NCBI GenBank assembly: GCA_022818135.1
Contig: JAFMSR010000005.1
Location: 35,845,959-35,909,958 of the forward strand
Direction of reading: 5' to 3'
Source of the DNA: Saxidomus purpurata
Taxonomy: Eukaryota; Mollusca; Bivalvia; Venerida; Veneridae
DNA: 64,000 nt
The position numbers were made by a program, and so were the translations under genes. The notes below the pieces were generated by a model. The model searched no databases, was not told the DNA's origin, and saw nothing but the letters and a program-made list of their open reading frames with translations. Within the stretch, counting starts at the first letter, position 1; the number at the start of each line of letters is the position of its first letter. Of the stretch, positions 9,368 through 19,952 are shown piece by piece.

Positions 9368-11685
9368 CTGAAAATATAACAATATTTAATGTTTTGTTAT
9401 TTTCTAGACTTACAGCATACGACCAATTGTGATACAACCATTACTTAAGCGTGTTCTCTTTTTAGATGAAAGGACTAGCAGCGACTAAAAAACAAGGTTA
9501 GGCAAAGAAAATCATATTGAAATTTGTCTGTGTTCAGTACAGCTGCTCTATATAGTAACTTTAGATTCTAGTTTGTGACAAAGTTTCAGTCAAAGGCAGG
9601 AATCCTAGTAGAATCGTAGCAGATGGCAGCTACTCGTGGAAGTATTCGATCCAGTGAGAGATTGTTACAAAGACACCGGAGAGGCTAGTGTCATGTAATC
9701 GCTGTAACCTTAATAAATCGACTGCAGAGGCCCGTTTTCTACAAATCTAGCTGTGCTAGGACAAAAAAATTGAAATAAAAACATCCGAAGTGATACACAT
9801 GTGTAGAGGTTCAGTTGGACAGTACATTAAAACTCTGACAGGCAGCCTCATGATTTAAGATGTTTGTGAACTTTTTAAAGAATTTACAGACAAGACAGTG
9901 AGACAGTTATAGCAAGCCTAAAATAACCAGACATCGTTTAGTGTGCAGCTATGCATAACACAGAATTAAACTATATAGCATGATTGCGGAAAATAAAATC
10001 GTTGAAAATTTCCGTGTATGGCAATTACAGTGAATGCATTGCACATGTACAAGTTGCAATAAAGCGGTTTATGTCGCTATGGTAGAATAATCAGGAACAT
10101 TTAAATTTTCAGTTGGTATGAAACGTCGACATTGAAACTTACAATTTCACCAGAATTCCTGAATGAGTACAGCTATCTCAGCTACATGAAGTTTACACGA
10201 TATAAGACTATCAACATTCGACAACAGAGCAGCTCGACGTTCGACATTAACCGAGAGACAATCTCGACATTCAGCAATCTGCTAGACATTGTTAAATGAC
10301 AAGTAGAGTGGCTAATGCTGAACGTCGAGTTGGTCTGCTCAAAAGTTGCAGATATCGAATATTGAATGTCCACTCAATCGTGCAAACTTCGCATAGCTAA
10401 CGCTCTTTGCAGCAGGCCATATCTGATTAGTTTCAAATGTAAACGTTTTCTTTTAGTGTCAGATTTCGTTATACCAGACATTTTTTGTATTTTGTTGACT
10501 GCAAATAAAAGAAAGCCATTGATGTTATAGCTGTAAACTGGTACCAGAAAGGTATTGTTATTGATTGTTACGGATATAATTTTGAAAGACAATATAGATT
10601 GGTACGGACGGAAACACTGCTGTCATGTTTCTAAATATTTCTGTGATATTCTGAGCATGGAAAACAGAACTCGGGGTCTTTTACCAAGTGCACGTCAGAG
10701 GAGTAAAGTATTTGAATATACATTTTTTTCCTAATCAATTATCACTCTAATATGCAAGGTTTAATCATTTCATCACGCTCTGTCTGTAATATGCAATACG
10801 TGTGTGACACCTGAAGTTTCATAATTGTCGTAACACATTAGTTTCATAAACTAGGACGCTTTTACCGCTCGTTATTGAAATAGAATTTAGTTCATAATCA
10901 CACCGACCGACAGTCCATATGACTAGAATTATTATGTAAATATTTTTTAGACATTTTAAGCCCTAGACTTGTATTCTCGATGGCTGCTTTCTAGAAATCT
11001 GATCAGTACTAACGGTGAAAGGAGGGGTTGTTGAGATCGTGGTTAGTTTGAGATATAATACAACTACCAATTTGCAATATACAACGTGTTAATTAGTGTA
11101 TCTGATCTTTGTTTAAAATAGACGAAAGGCACATAACAAAATGATTTGCGGAAGTTATCTATCACACTATGATGTCATATAATATCTTCTTCCGGACAGA
11201 AATATTTGAACAAAAATGTTTGTTTAAGTTTATTTTACGAAGTAAATTTCCACACCACGAGATGTGTTTAAACTATATTTAAATTAGCGCCTACATATTG
11301 TTATATTATACGAGACAAGTAATTGTATAGATAATATAAAATGTTTGACAGTTTCACAAGTAATAATAACAAAAAATAGTAATGAACCGTGTCTTGTTAG
11401 TAATACAGAACCCATTCCTGTTTTCTGGCATAGCTGTCATCCCATATAATGTATATGTACTAGAGGACTAGTGACTGCTAATGGATAATTTACATAGAAG
11501 GAACAGATCAATAAGGACCAGTAACACAGACAAAAACTTTCCGTCCGTCCGTCCGTCCCTGAGAAGCTGTGTTCTGCAACCTCAAGCTCAAACTCGCTAA
11601 TATTACAACCTTAGCATGACTGTCAAAAACATATAAGATTGTAAAAAGTATTACAGGAATTAAGACCATGAAGGTTAAGGTGTCG
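9368..11685. other. Probable grh 5' intron, no clear gene
   Basis: Mostly AT-rich. Around 10175-10380 there is a degenerate short-period repeat built on CGACATTC/CGACGTTCG-like phrases. At 9624 a short frame, MAATRGSIRSS, has a good start context and a GTGAGA donor, but is too short to support. A (TCCG)n run lies at about 11541-11557. Nothing else recognised. Confidence 0.4.
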
Positions 11686-11800
11686 GCCGCTCATACCGGA
11701 GGTTGCGGGTTCGAGCCCCATTGGTAACGACCGTACCTTTCATAAGACACCAGTTCTGGTTTTTTCCAGGAAACGGACTCGAGAGTGTTTAACCAATGGA
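11686..11800 (+). mobile_element. tRNA-derived SINE, copy 2
   Basis: It carries CCGGAGGTTGCGGGTTCGAG with the B box, then CGACCGTACC, then GTTTTTTCCAGGAAACGGAC and TCGAGAG. It matches copies at 2483-2646 and 61318-61500 in the head and central body but loses similarity after the body. The 48-bp minisatellite begins about 55 bp later, so this copy may have had its tail replaced or extended by tandem repeats. Confidence 0.75.
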
Positions 11801-11856
11801 TACATGTTTTCCGTTGGTGACATTCAACACACACCTTCATATGAAGGATCCTACCT

Positions 11857-12096
11857 ATGACAACGTCAAATGTTGTTCTAAATGATGTGGAAGAATGCCT
11901 ACGTATGACAACGTCAAATGTTGTTCTAAATGATGTGGAAGAAGGCCTACGTATGACAACGTCAAATGTTGTTCTAAATGATGTGGAAGAAGGCCTACGT
12001 ATGACAACGTCAAATGTTGTTCTAAATGATGTGGAAGAAGGCCTACGTATGACAACGTCAAATGTTGTTCTAAATGATGTGGAAGAAGGCCTACGT
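11857..12096. repeat. Minisatellite, 48 bp x 5
   Basis: Five consecutive 48-bp units start at 11857, 11905, 11953, 12001 and 12049. Each reads ATGACAACGTCAAATGTTGT, TCTAAATGATGTGGAAGAAG, GCCTACGT. Units are almost identical; the first has a T in place of the usual G near its end. Because 48 is a multiple of three, frames stay open on both strands (for example MTTSNVVLNDVEEGLR repeated). That is a by-product of the repeat rather than evidence for protein. Confidence 0.95.
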
Positions 12097-13992
12097 ATGT
12101 TGTGAACCAGAATATAGTCTCAGGATTAGCCATTATCTGTCAATCTATCTACTGTCTATCTACTGTCCATCTACTGTCCAGTTCACAAAATTCATTTCCG
12201 CTGCATTGCTATGAAACCAGACAAAGAGTAAGTGAAAAATCAAATATATATTTATAGCATACACACATGCGTCTTACTCTGTACCCTCGTTTTGAATTAA
12301 CCGTGGTGTTTACTTTATAGCTGGAATATAATCTGACACCCAATGTACACATGGTAATGTTTACCCATTCTCCTTACTAGGGAGCTTTTTAATATTTATT
12401 CAAAAATAATCAAACAATCTCTTATGAGACTCCTTGAAATATTCATTCCCGATTCATACCGAACTTCTACCAATGTTCCCAGTTCGTTTGCATATAAACT
12501 CACTGAAAGAACAAAGTATGGTTACTTAAGTACTACATTCAATTATATATTTTAGGAAAATTATGTATAGTTTGAAATTTCTTTTATTGAACCACCAGCC
12601 TATTTAGGTCAAACAGTCATCATTTTATACTGACAAAAGACCATTTCTCAAATATGAACAAACGACCGTTGTAATTTGAGGCTTTATTTAACATGCTTGA
12701 CCAGTTGTCGCAGTAGCTGGGTTATTTTTATAACATTGGTAAAATGACACTGTGACAAATGTTTAAAGGACACTATCAAAACATCGAATTTTCCCATGGA
12801 ATTCAATACTCCTAAAGTCTTCCTACGATTCCTCCAATAAATTTAATTGCTTTACACAAAATCTAGCAATTTAAACCTTAACCTCCCCACATTTTCCAAA
12901 AGACGGAATTTCTGATGCGACTTTAATTAAACTCTTATTGCGTTCTGTGGCTGTCGTGAAGTTTGCTTGTTGCACTTAGCGAAAGCATTTCTATCGTATA
13001 ATGTGAAAGCAGACCTGTTTGTTTTATTGTGCTGTTTTTCTGCCTAAAAAAACAGCCCACTGACCCAAGAATTGATGTATTGAGCAACATTGAAGGTAGC
13101 TTTCGATACCAAAGGTGAAAGTACAAAACACATGTTCACAAGCATGTTAAGTCTGTATAATGTATTATAGAACACGTCTAGTTTAATTCACTTGGTATAA
13201 CTTATTCGAATAGTCTACCCACACATAATCTTAAATAACTGCTTTATCATTATATAAATCTACCTTAACTACTTGACCCCTGACTTGATGTAATTCTAAT
13301 CCCGACTTTTGTTACTTCTTACATATTAATATTTCTGATGTATTTATGAGGAGATGAATACCCGAAATGAATCCATTGAAAATTGTGTCCAAATATATTT
13401 TCATATCTTAATCCATTTGCTCATTTATTTTTCTATTTTTTTAACATGCAGCAAGCTATAGAGTGGCAAACATAGAGTCTACTCTTTTACGTCACTTGAG
13501 TGCGGCATGCCACAACTATCTGAAATCCTGGTTCGGCACGACGCACCTTGTGAAACTCTTGCAACAATGTTCACTACGCTGATGCAACCAACAATTTTAA
13601 ACTCTATGCCACCTACACTATGCGGGAATTATGCCCATATATAAAGAAACTTGAAAAACGTTTAAAAAATAATCACATAATGAAATGAAATGAATTAGAA
13701 AACATACATGATAACAGGATGCGGTAAAGTATGCTCATTAGCAAAGACAAACTTTCATAATCTTTTCCGCACACACAGACAAAAGTCGCCCATTTAACTT
13801 GCATTTACAAGGTGAAATTAATTGATAAATTGATCCATGTGACATTATGACATGAAATTATTTACATGAAGTGCACTCTAGTATAACGTCTAGTTAAATA
13901 CAACTACTGCACAAGACTGACTGACTGCACAGTGCCGACGGCATACAGTGACAACAGATAAAATCTATTGTAACTTCGCGATACCTTATATA
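12097..13992. other. No gene seen
   Basis: Near 12141-12183 there is a short 11-bp repeat (TCTATCTACTG-like, about three units). The rest is AT-rich. Around 13455-13620 GC content is higher and TAGAGT/ACTCTA phrases appear in both orientations, which could be the ends of an old element, but no clear boundary is visible. Confidence 0.4.
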
Positions 13993-14224
13993 CACTTAAC
14001 AGGTTTAGAAACGCAAATATTTCCCCTGTTGAACATTTTTATTTGAATGACGCTATTGTTTTTATTTCTATTTAAGTCAGTTTTTGCGATGAATTATTGA
14101 AACTTTTACAGTAATTCAATTTTATATTGTTTTTGCTGTGTATGAAATTTGAATAAATTTGATACACGATAACACTATCAAAATCAATATTTTGCCACTT
14201 TTGCGTTTCTAAACCTGTTGAGTG
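13993..14224. mobile_element. MITE with TA target-site duplication
   Basis: The left end is CACTTAACAGGTTTAGAAAC followed by GCAAA; the right end in reverse complement is CACTCAACAGGTTTAGAAAC followed by GCAAAA. About 25 of 26 bases match. TA flanks both ends (13991-13992 and 14225-14226). A short AT-rich interior with no coding capacity, long matching terminal repeats and TA duplication fit a non-autonomous element mobilised by a Tc1/mariner-type transposase. Length is 232 bp. Confidence 0.8.
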
Positions 14225-17200
14225 TAGTTAACAGTACACATTCTCTCTTGAAAACTAAATTATGAGAAGTAACAAGATTTCGGTTTCATTTGCCCAATCG
14301 AAGACTATTTTCTCCAAACAGCAGCTATATTAGCAGAAAATAGATATAAAAGTGTGTAGTGCCGATATTGCCGTCCCATTTACGGTTGCCACTATTTCTG
14401 TCTGTATTTCATACACCGTTGATTTATTCCTCTTGTGCTGAAAACCGATCTTCCTGATCAGAAATCGATAGAATGGTCATTAAAAGAATAGATACGTCCG
14501 AACAAGAACTAACATGTCTGTTTAATAACTTTCAATTGGATGTTTTATTCTAGTATCGACCCAGCAGCCTCTGCTCCGCGTTAACAAATAACTAAAATTA
14601 AAGTGCAAACAAGGTACCCAAAGAGCCAACTTGTGTGTTTCTATTTTCTTCGATGACTAGAAATGTTCAAGTACTGAGTACAACCTATTACTAAGCGAGT
14701 AAGTAAACAAAGATCTAAGTTTTGTCACCGACCTAAATGAATTCATATCCGCCTATATATTCACACTCCAGACTCTCTCAGATACGTTTGAGTGCGAGAC
14801 CCAGGGAAGACCATGTTTACACCTTATATGACTAAAAATATATAAACAACTCAGTTTTTGCATAGCAAATTAATTTTCAAACGGTTCTTTCTTTTTTCTT
14901 GCAAATAATTAATAGGAACACCGGAAGAAGTCATTCAACTGTAAAAACTTTGCAAAAAGCTGTTGCAAAAAGATCAAAACAGCATCCTTTGTAGCAATTG
15001 CAATTTTGTTTTATCCAGCTAACGTTCGGAGCGTTAATTTCCGGGGACTATCAGTGAGCAGCGAGAAATTCTCGGTTTTTATAAACATCTGGACAAAGTA
15101 TGATGAGGTGAAGTTTTTTTGCTCCCCTTAGTTTAATTGCATTTAATGATATCCCAAAATACATTATAACAAGAAAAATTCACTGAAGCAAGTCGTTGAC
15201 GTAGTTTGCATATTATACATATATCTCACATGAATTATTACTTTAAAATGCATACAGCTAATGTAAAATTCATAAGCAAACACAAGCTCGTAAATTTGTT
15301 AATATACAATAAAGGTACATGAATAATGTGTCGCGAATGAGTTAATTTACGCAAATTACGTAGTTGAAAATACAAACCGTCTCGTCATTTCGCAGTCAAA
15401 TCTTAATAATAATATATGGAGTTTTTAGACAGAAACCTTTAAAATTGTTGAAGTATTTTTTCCAGCATAAAACGAAAACTGCAAATGCACAGATTATTTA
15501 CGTCTTCAAAAAGCATATATTCGTGTATGACGAATCTACGTATACTTCTGTATGTTTCAATCGTCGGTATACGGAAAACCCAAGCATTTTAAGGCTTAGA
15601 CATTCAGGTTAACAGTAACTGGTACATGTATTTAGAAACGATTTCAGCAATTATATACAAAAAGAAAGAAAAAGACAGTGGGATGACGATGTAGGATTAG
15701 TCTTTCACACCCTCATCAAATGTCTGGTACTAAATAATGTACATGCGCTGTAAAACAGGGATGTTAACAGACCAATGTGAAGGTCACACGCAGCGTTTCC
15801 CACACTGACGCGTTAGTGTCATGCCATAATGGTGTTTAAACACTTGTCGCCGACGCTTTCAATTGAATAAAATTGGCATTTAGTGGTGTAACAACGACTG
15901 AACGATGACAATTGAAGGTGTATCTCAATAAAGTACAGGCCCTAGGGCCTTTAAGATACATCTTAGTTTGATAAACTTAAAGATGAAATAGTTCGACCGT
16001 TGTGTAAATGTAAACTGGTGACAAGTCGATGACAAGAACGATTGGGGTCTGATTGAAATCATACATGTGTACCATCTGTTAAAACATTACTCGAAATGTA
16101 AACGATCAAACATGCCTGTTAGTGGGATAGAAAAGTTGAATATTTTTCGTATGAATAATTCCTATTGCATTTCCAATTATTAGTTTTGCAACAGATCAAT
16201 GAGTATGAAATACGAAGATATTTTACTAAGATTTTCAAGCTTTCAATACATGCGTGTCACTATATACACGCCTTAAAGTAGGGATTCAGATATTGCAAGC
16301 CGCTATAATCTTTTTAGTCATTTTTGTTTTAAACACACCTATTCATAAAGACGATCATCTTTTATAGAAGCTAAAAATGCTTCATTTCATCTAGACAACA
16401 AAAAAGATTCACTTAGCAGAATAGTTATGTAAAAGTGTACGCCATAGTCTACTACATTGTATTTAACTGTTTATACTTGTTACATCCTAGTTTATATTTT
16501 AGACATGTATATTAGACGTCATTATGAGAATCTGATTTCGTCACAACCATAGCAACACTTAAATAGAAAACAAGTATCAACACCCATTTATTTAGATGTG
16601 GCAACGTTTTATTGATTCGGGTTGACACTGTCCTGTGATAGTAAATTCTGATTGATTTTGCGGGTAAGATCTCTTTGCGTCGTGTAAATCGATTCAAAAA
16701 CAATTGAGAAAATCGAAATAAGAGCACTTCAGCGGATATATGCCTCATTCTGTTCTACGAGCCATTTGCTATTGTTACGTCACGACTACTTCCGGTGTAT
16801 GAACAGTGTAAAGAAGCGTAACAAGTACATACTTACTACCTACATTCATGTTTGTTGTTTGGACTTATTGTTCGTGTCAGCGCGACATCCCAAGACAGCA
16901 TTACCATAGCAACTCATATACTTGTAGTTTCAATGCAAATACAGTCGGCTTTGAGAGAAGTTTATACGTTTGCGACCCCCACCTCCACATAAGCAACCAG
17001 TACTTGCTATTACAGAAGAATCAAACTCGAGAAGGACTTGCTTAGTTTTAAACTGACACCGAACCCGACTTAAAATATATTAACCAGCAAAATCCCATTT
17101 TCATGTAACTAAACGTTCGTAAATATGCCAAGCTAAACTGTAAAACGACCACAATTATGCAAAAATTCAGCCACTAAAATGTTCACGTTACAATGTTAAC

Positions 17201-17880
17201 TATCCAATACATTTTTGTCTAGTAACAAAAATGTTTCAATCAATTTATGAAATTCTGATTTTTTCGACAAATGTCAATGTTTCATACTTGACATTTTCAT
17301 GCAAAAAATCAAGACTTTGTGTAAAGATGAATCTTGAAAGTAAACAAAGACTAAACACAGAAACGTGAAACTGAGACAGTAGTTAACAAAACACCTCTGT
17401 TCTTCTACGTATGCTTGAAGAATGCACGACAGGCTAATTGTAGATATATCAAGTAATACCCTAATACGCTAGTAGATGTGTCTTTTCAAAATGCAGTTAC
17501 ATTTCTATGCCAATGCCTTGGGGGACATTGTCACTTCATAAAATAAAGTTTTCATTTAAATGCCATTGTGAAGAAATTCAAATGATTGAAATATTGCGCG
17601 TCTGAGAACAAGCTAAAATATAATTATTATAGCATTCATAAGCCGTGTCTAAAACCATTCAATCATGTATCGGTGTTCAAAAATTTCAGATTCTTCATGG
17701 TTTTCTAGCATTTAGAAAGTATATGTAAGGTATCCGCAAGTTATCACCGAATGCTCTACAGAATGTCTTACACATCTGTTAACGAATTTTTTTAAGGGAG
17801 AGCTTTTTATCTAAATCATGTCATCTTTGATGCTATCAGTAATGTAGAAAGGGGATCAAATTGTAATATACATGTATATA
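14225..17880. other. No gene seen; one palindrome and one promoter-like site
   Basis: A perfect 14-bp palindrome AGGCCCTAGGGCCT lies at 15937-15950, flanked by GTATCT and AGATAC. Around 16776-16798 the plus strand has TTACGTCACGACTACTTCCGG: a CRE-like TTACGTCA next to an ETS-like CTTCCGG. This combination is seen in some TATA-less promoters, but no gene could be tied to it. Short frames nearby are not convincing. Confidence 0.35.
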
Positions 17881-17883
17881 TTT

Positions 17884-17898
17884 AGGTCACTGTGACCT
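17884..17898. promoter_or_regulatory. Perfect AGGTCA inverted repeat (IR3), nuclear-receptor half-sites
   Basis: The sequence AGGTCACTGTGACCT is a perfect palindrome of AGGTCA half-sites with a 3-bp spacer, the consensus for an estrogen-receptor-type response element. It is followed by TTGACCC. It sits inside what looks like a dispersed repeat phrase rather than next to a gene, so there is no sign that it regulates anything here. Confidence 0.4.
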
Positions 17899-18025
17899 TG
17901 ACCCTCAAAACATAAGAGGCCATCCAATTCTCTCATGTGAAGTTTGGAAACTTTATACGCTGAAAGTGTCAACAGTTGTCGCCCTGAAACCATTTTCAGC
18001 AGTAAAAAACTATGCTCTCATCATT

Positions 18026-18120
18026 AGATAGAGTACTGTTTGCGAGAATAATTATGTTATTTCGAGGGGCGTAGCCCCCGAGAAATGACGTAATTATTTG
18101 AGCAAACAGTCACTCTATCT
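18026..18120. other. Long imperfect hairpin, ~45-bp arms
   Basis: The left arm runs AGATAGAGTACTGTTTGCGA...TTTCGAGGGGC, the loop is GTA, and the right arm is GCCCCCGAGAAATGACG...ACTCTATCT. The arms pair over almost their whole length with a few mismatches. The same hairpin recurs at 18743-18834 in the second copy, with a shorter GGGC-GT-GCCC tip, so the pairing is retained although the loop differs. Confidence 0.8.
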
Positions 18121-18306
18121 GATTTGTATTATGGCACGTTGATAATTGCACGTACACCATCATGTACTTTTGATTGACAGCTCACAGGCCCCCGAAACAT
18201 CGTGTGACGTAAAAAGTGGGTGGGATCACGTTAATATTGTTTGGTCCTCTGATCTTTGTCAGTTCCCTTAAAAAAGAACGCTAAGAAGGATAGATGAACA
18301 CTGCTT

Positions 18307-18444
18307 ATGGATATTTTAGAATTGCAGGATAATGTTTTGTTACAGATGGCTAATGAACTTGAATTCAGTCAATTAGAAGAATTAAACGAGATCATTCTTT
18401 CACAAGTTCCTTTAGATGCTGACGACTCATGCTTTCACAAATGA
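18307..18444 (+). CDS. Small acidic ORF in the duplicated unit, 45 residues
   Basis: The frame starts MDILELQDNVLLQMANEL and continues EFSQLEELNEIILSQVPLDA. It is rich in Leu, Glu and Asp and could form a helix. The second copy (about 19021-19165) keeps most of the same codons but has a stop after three codons and a one-base insertion; its version ends DDIMLSQMKTA rather than DDSCFHK. I do not recognise it. It may be the start of a protein from the parent mobile element. It could also be a chance frame. Confidence 0.3.
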   Translation: MDILELQDNVLLQMANELEFSQLEELNEIILSQVPLDADDSCFHK

Positions 18445-18739
18445 AAACTGCATGATATAAACTGCTCGTGTTTCGAGTTCGTGTATATGTATGTCCACCA
18501 TTCCATTCCTCTTAAACATTTAAGTTTAAGTCAATTTTACAGAGCTACATCTTTCTTCTTTGGCAGTTGTTGCTTGTTTTTGTTTTTGAAAAAAATCTGA
18601 AAAGTGTTCTCTATTGCAGATAGATCATGTGCTCTATTGTAGATAGAGCACGGTCTAACTCCGCCCCCATACACAATGCAAATTACCACAAATACAGTAC
18701 AGTGTTTTCCTATACAATATGCGTAGCCATGATACAAGT

Positions 18740-19459
18740 ATTAGATAGAGTACTGTTTGCGAGAATATTATGTTATTTCGAGGGCGTGCCCCCGAGAAAT
18801 GACGTAATTATTTGAGCAAACAGTCACTCTATCTGATTTGTATTATGGCACGTTTATAATGGCACGTACACCATCATGTACTTTTGATTGACGCTCACAG
18901 GCCCCGAAACATCGTGTGACGTAACAAAGTGGGTGGGATCACGTTAATATTGTTTGGTCACTCTGATCTTTATCAGTTCCCTAAAAAAAGAACGCTAAGA
19001 AGGTAGATGAACACTGCATTATGGATTTTTAGAATTGCGGTAAGGTTTTGTTACAGATGGCTAATGAACTTGAATTCAGTCAATTAGAAGAATTAGACGA
19101 TATCATTCTTTCACAAGTTCCTTTTAGATGCCGACGACATCATGCTTTCACAAATGAAAACTGCATGATATAAACTGCTCAGGAGACTCGTGTTTCGAGT
19201 TCGTGTATATGTATGTCCACCCTTCCATTCCTCTTAAACTTTAAGTTTAAGTCAATTTTACAGAGCTACATCTTTCTTCTTTGGCAATTGTTGCCTGTTT
19301 TTGTTTTTGAAAAAAATCTGAAAAGTGTTCTCTATTGCGATAGATCATGTGCTCTATTGTGATAGAGCACGCTCTAAGCTCCGCCCCCATACACAATGCA
19401 AATTATCAGAAATACAGTACAGTGTTTTCCTATACAAATATGCAGTAGCCATGATACAA
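18740..19459 (+). repeat. Tandem duplicated ~716-bp unit, copy 2
   Basis: This is the second direct copy of 18023-18739, beginning ATTAGATAGAGTACTGTTTG and ending CCATGATACAAG. The small ORF is broken here. Many differences between the copies are single-base gains or losses in short homopolymers, which could be real decay or assembly consensus error. Confidence 0.85.
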
Positions 19460-19738
19460 GGGATGAAAGTGACCATACATCGTCCGCAACAACCGTGATG
19501 TTCATCTAAAGTTTGAACAATGTAAAATGAATGGTTCTTGAATCAGTTGGTCTACGGATCTAGAGACCAACTGACTGACCATCCGAAAACAGCAAAACAA
19601 ATTACCAGATTACATCATAATGAACGGTGATAATGCACCATGGTCAGGAACCTAAAAAGCTAAAGCGGAGCATGTGAAATATAAGACTTATGAAATATAT
19701 TTCGGGTGTTAATTTTCTAGTGTAAAAAGATAACTTAC

Positions 19739-19952
19739 AGTAACAATTTGCTAGATAGGTTTGAAGACCACTCCAGGACAGTTTGCCAGTCCATGTACGA
19801 GTTTTACACGCTACACTCAACACAACAGCTGCTTTTTTCAAAAGAATGAAGAAACACAACCAAATTGAAACAATGGGAATTTCATGCAACTTGATATCGT
19901 CGTGAACTTCGTGCAAAACGTGCAGAATGAAAATTTGTAAACTAAATGCCAG
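19739..19952 (-). CDS. Possible exon of a membrane protein, unrecognised
   Basis: On the minus strand a good acceptor (TGTGGTTTCAG|) and donor (TACT|GTAAGT) bound 214 nt that stay open for 71 codons. The peptide begins LAFSLQIFILHVLHEVHDDI, has a hydrophobic segment IVSIWLCFFILLKKAAVVLS that could span a membrane, and ends TWTGKLSWSGLQTYLANCY. The layout reminds me of the C-terminal part of insect-type gustatory-receptor-like proteins, but that is a weak impression. No neighbouring exons were found, so it may be a relic or a chance frame. Confidence 0.3.

Larger units (their letters stand above)
18023..18739 (+). repeat. Tandem duplicated ~716-bp unit, copy 1
   Basis: This unit is directly repeated at 18740-19459 with high identity, differing by scattered substitutions and many one-base indels. 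It opens with a long hairpin (18026-18120), continues through a small ORF (18307-18444), and closes with a second small hairpin around GTGCTCTATTGTAGATAGAG near 18628-18652 and the phrase CCATGATACAAG. AGATAGAG motifs occur at both ends. This organisation suggests a non-autonomous mobile element in tandem, but no transposase or target duplication was identified. Confidence 0.85.

Noticed and set aside
11857..12096. CRISPR-like array
   Set aside because: There are no unique spacers between repeats and the genome is eukaryotic; it is a minisatellite.
11855..12133. 92- and 82-codon frames on opposite strands
   Set aside because: Product of the 48-bp minisatellite.
16512..16748. 78-codon minus frame behind a CRE/ETS-like site
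   Set aside because: Composition is ordinary and no splice donor or homologous motif is visible; only the promoter-like site is noted.
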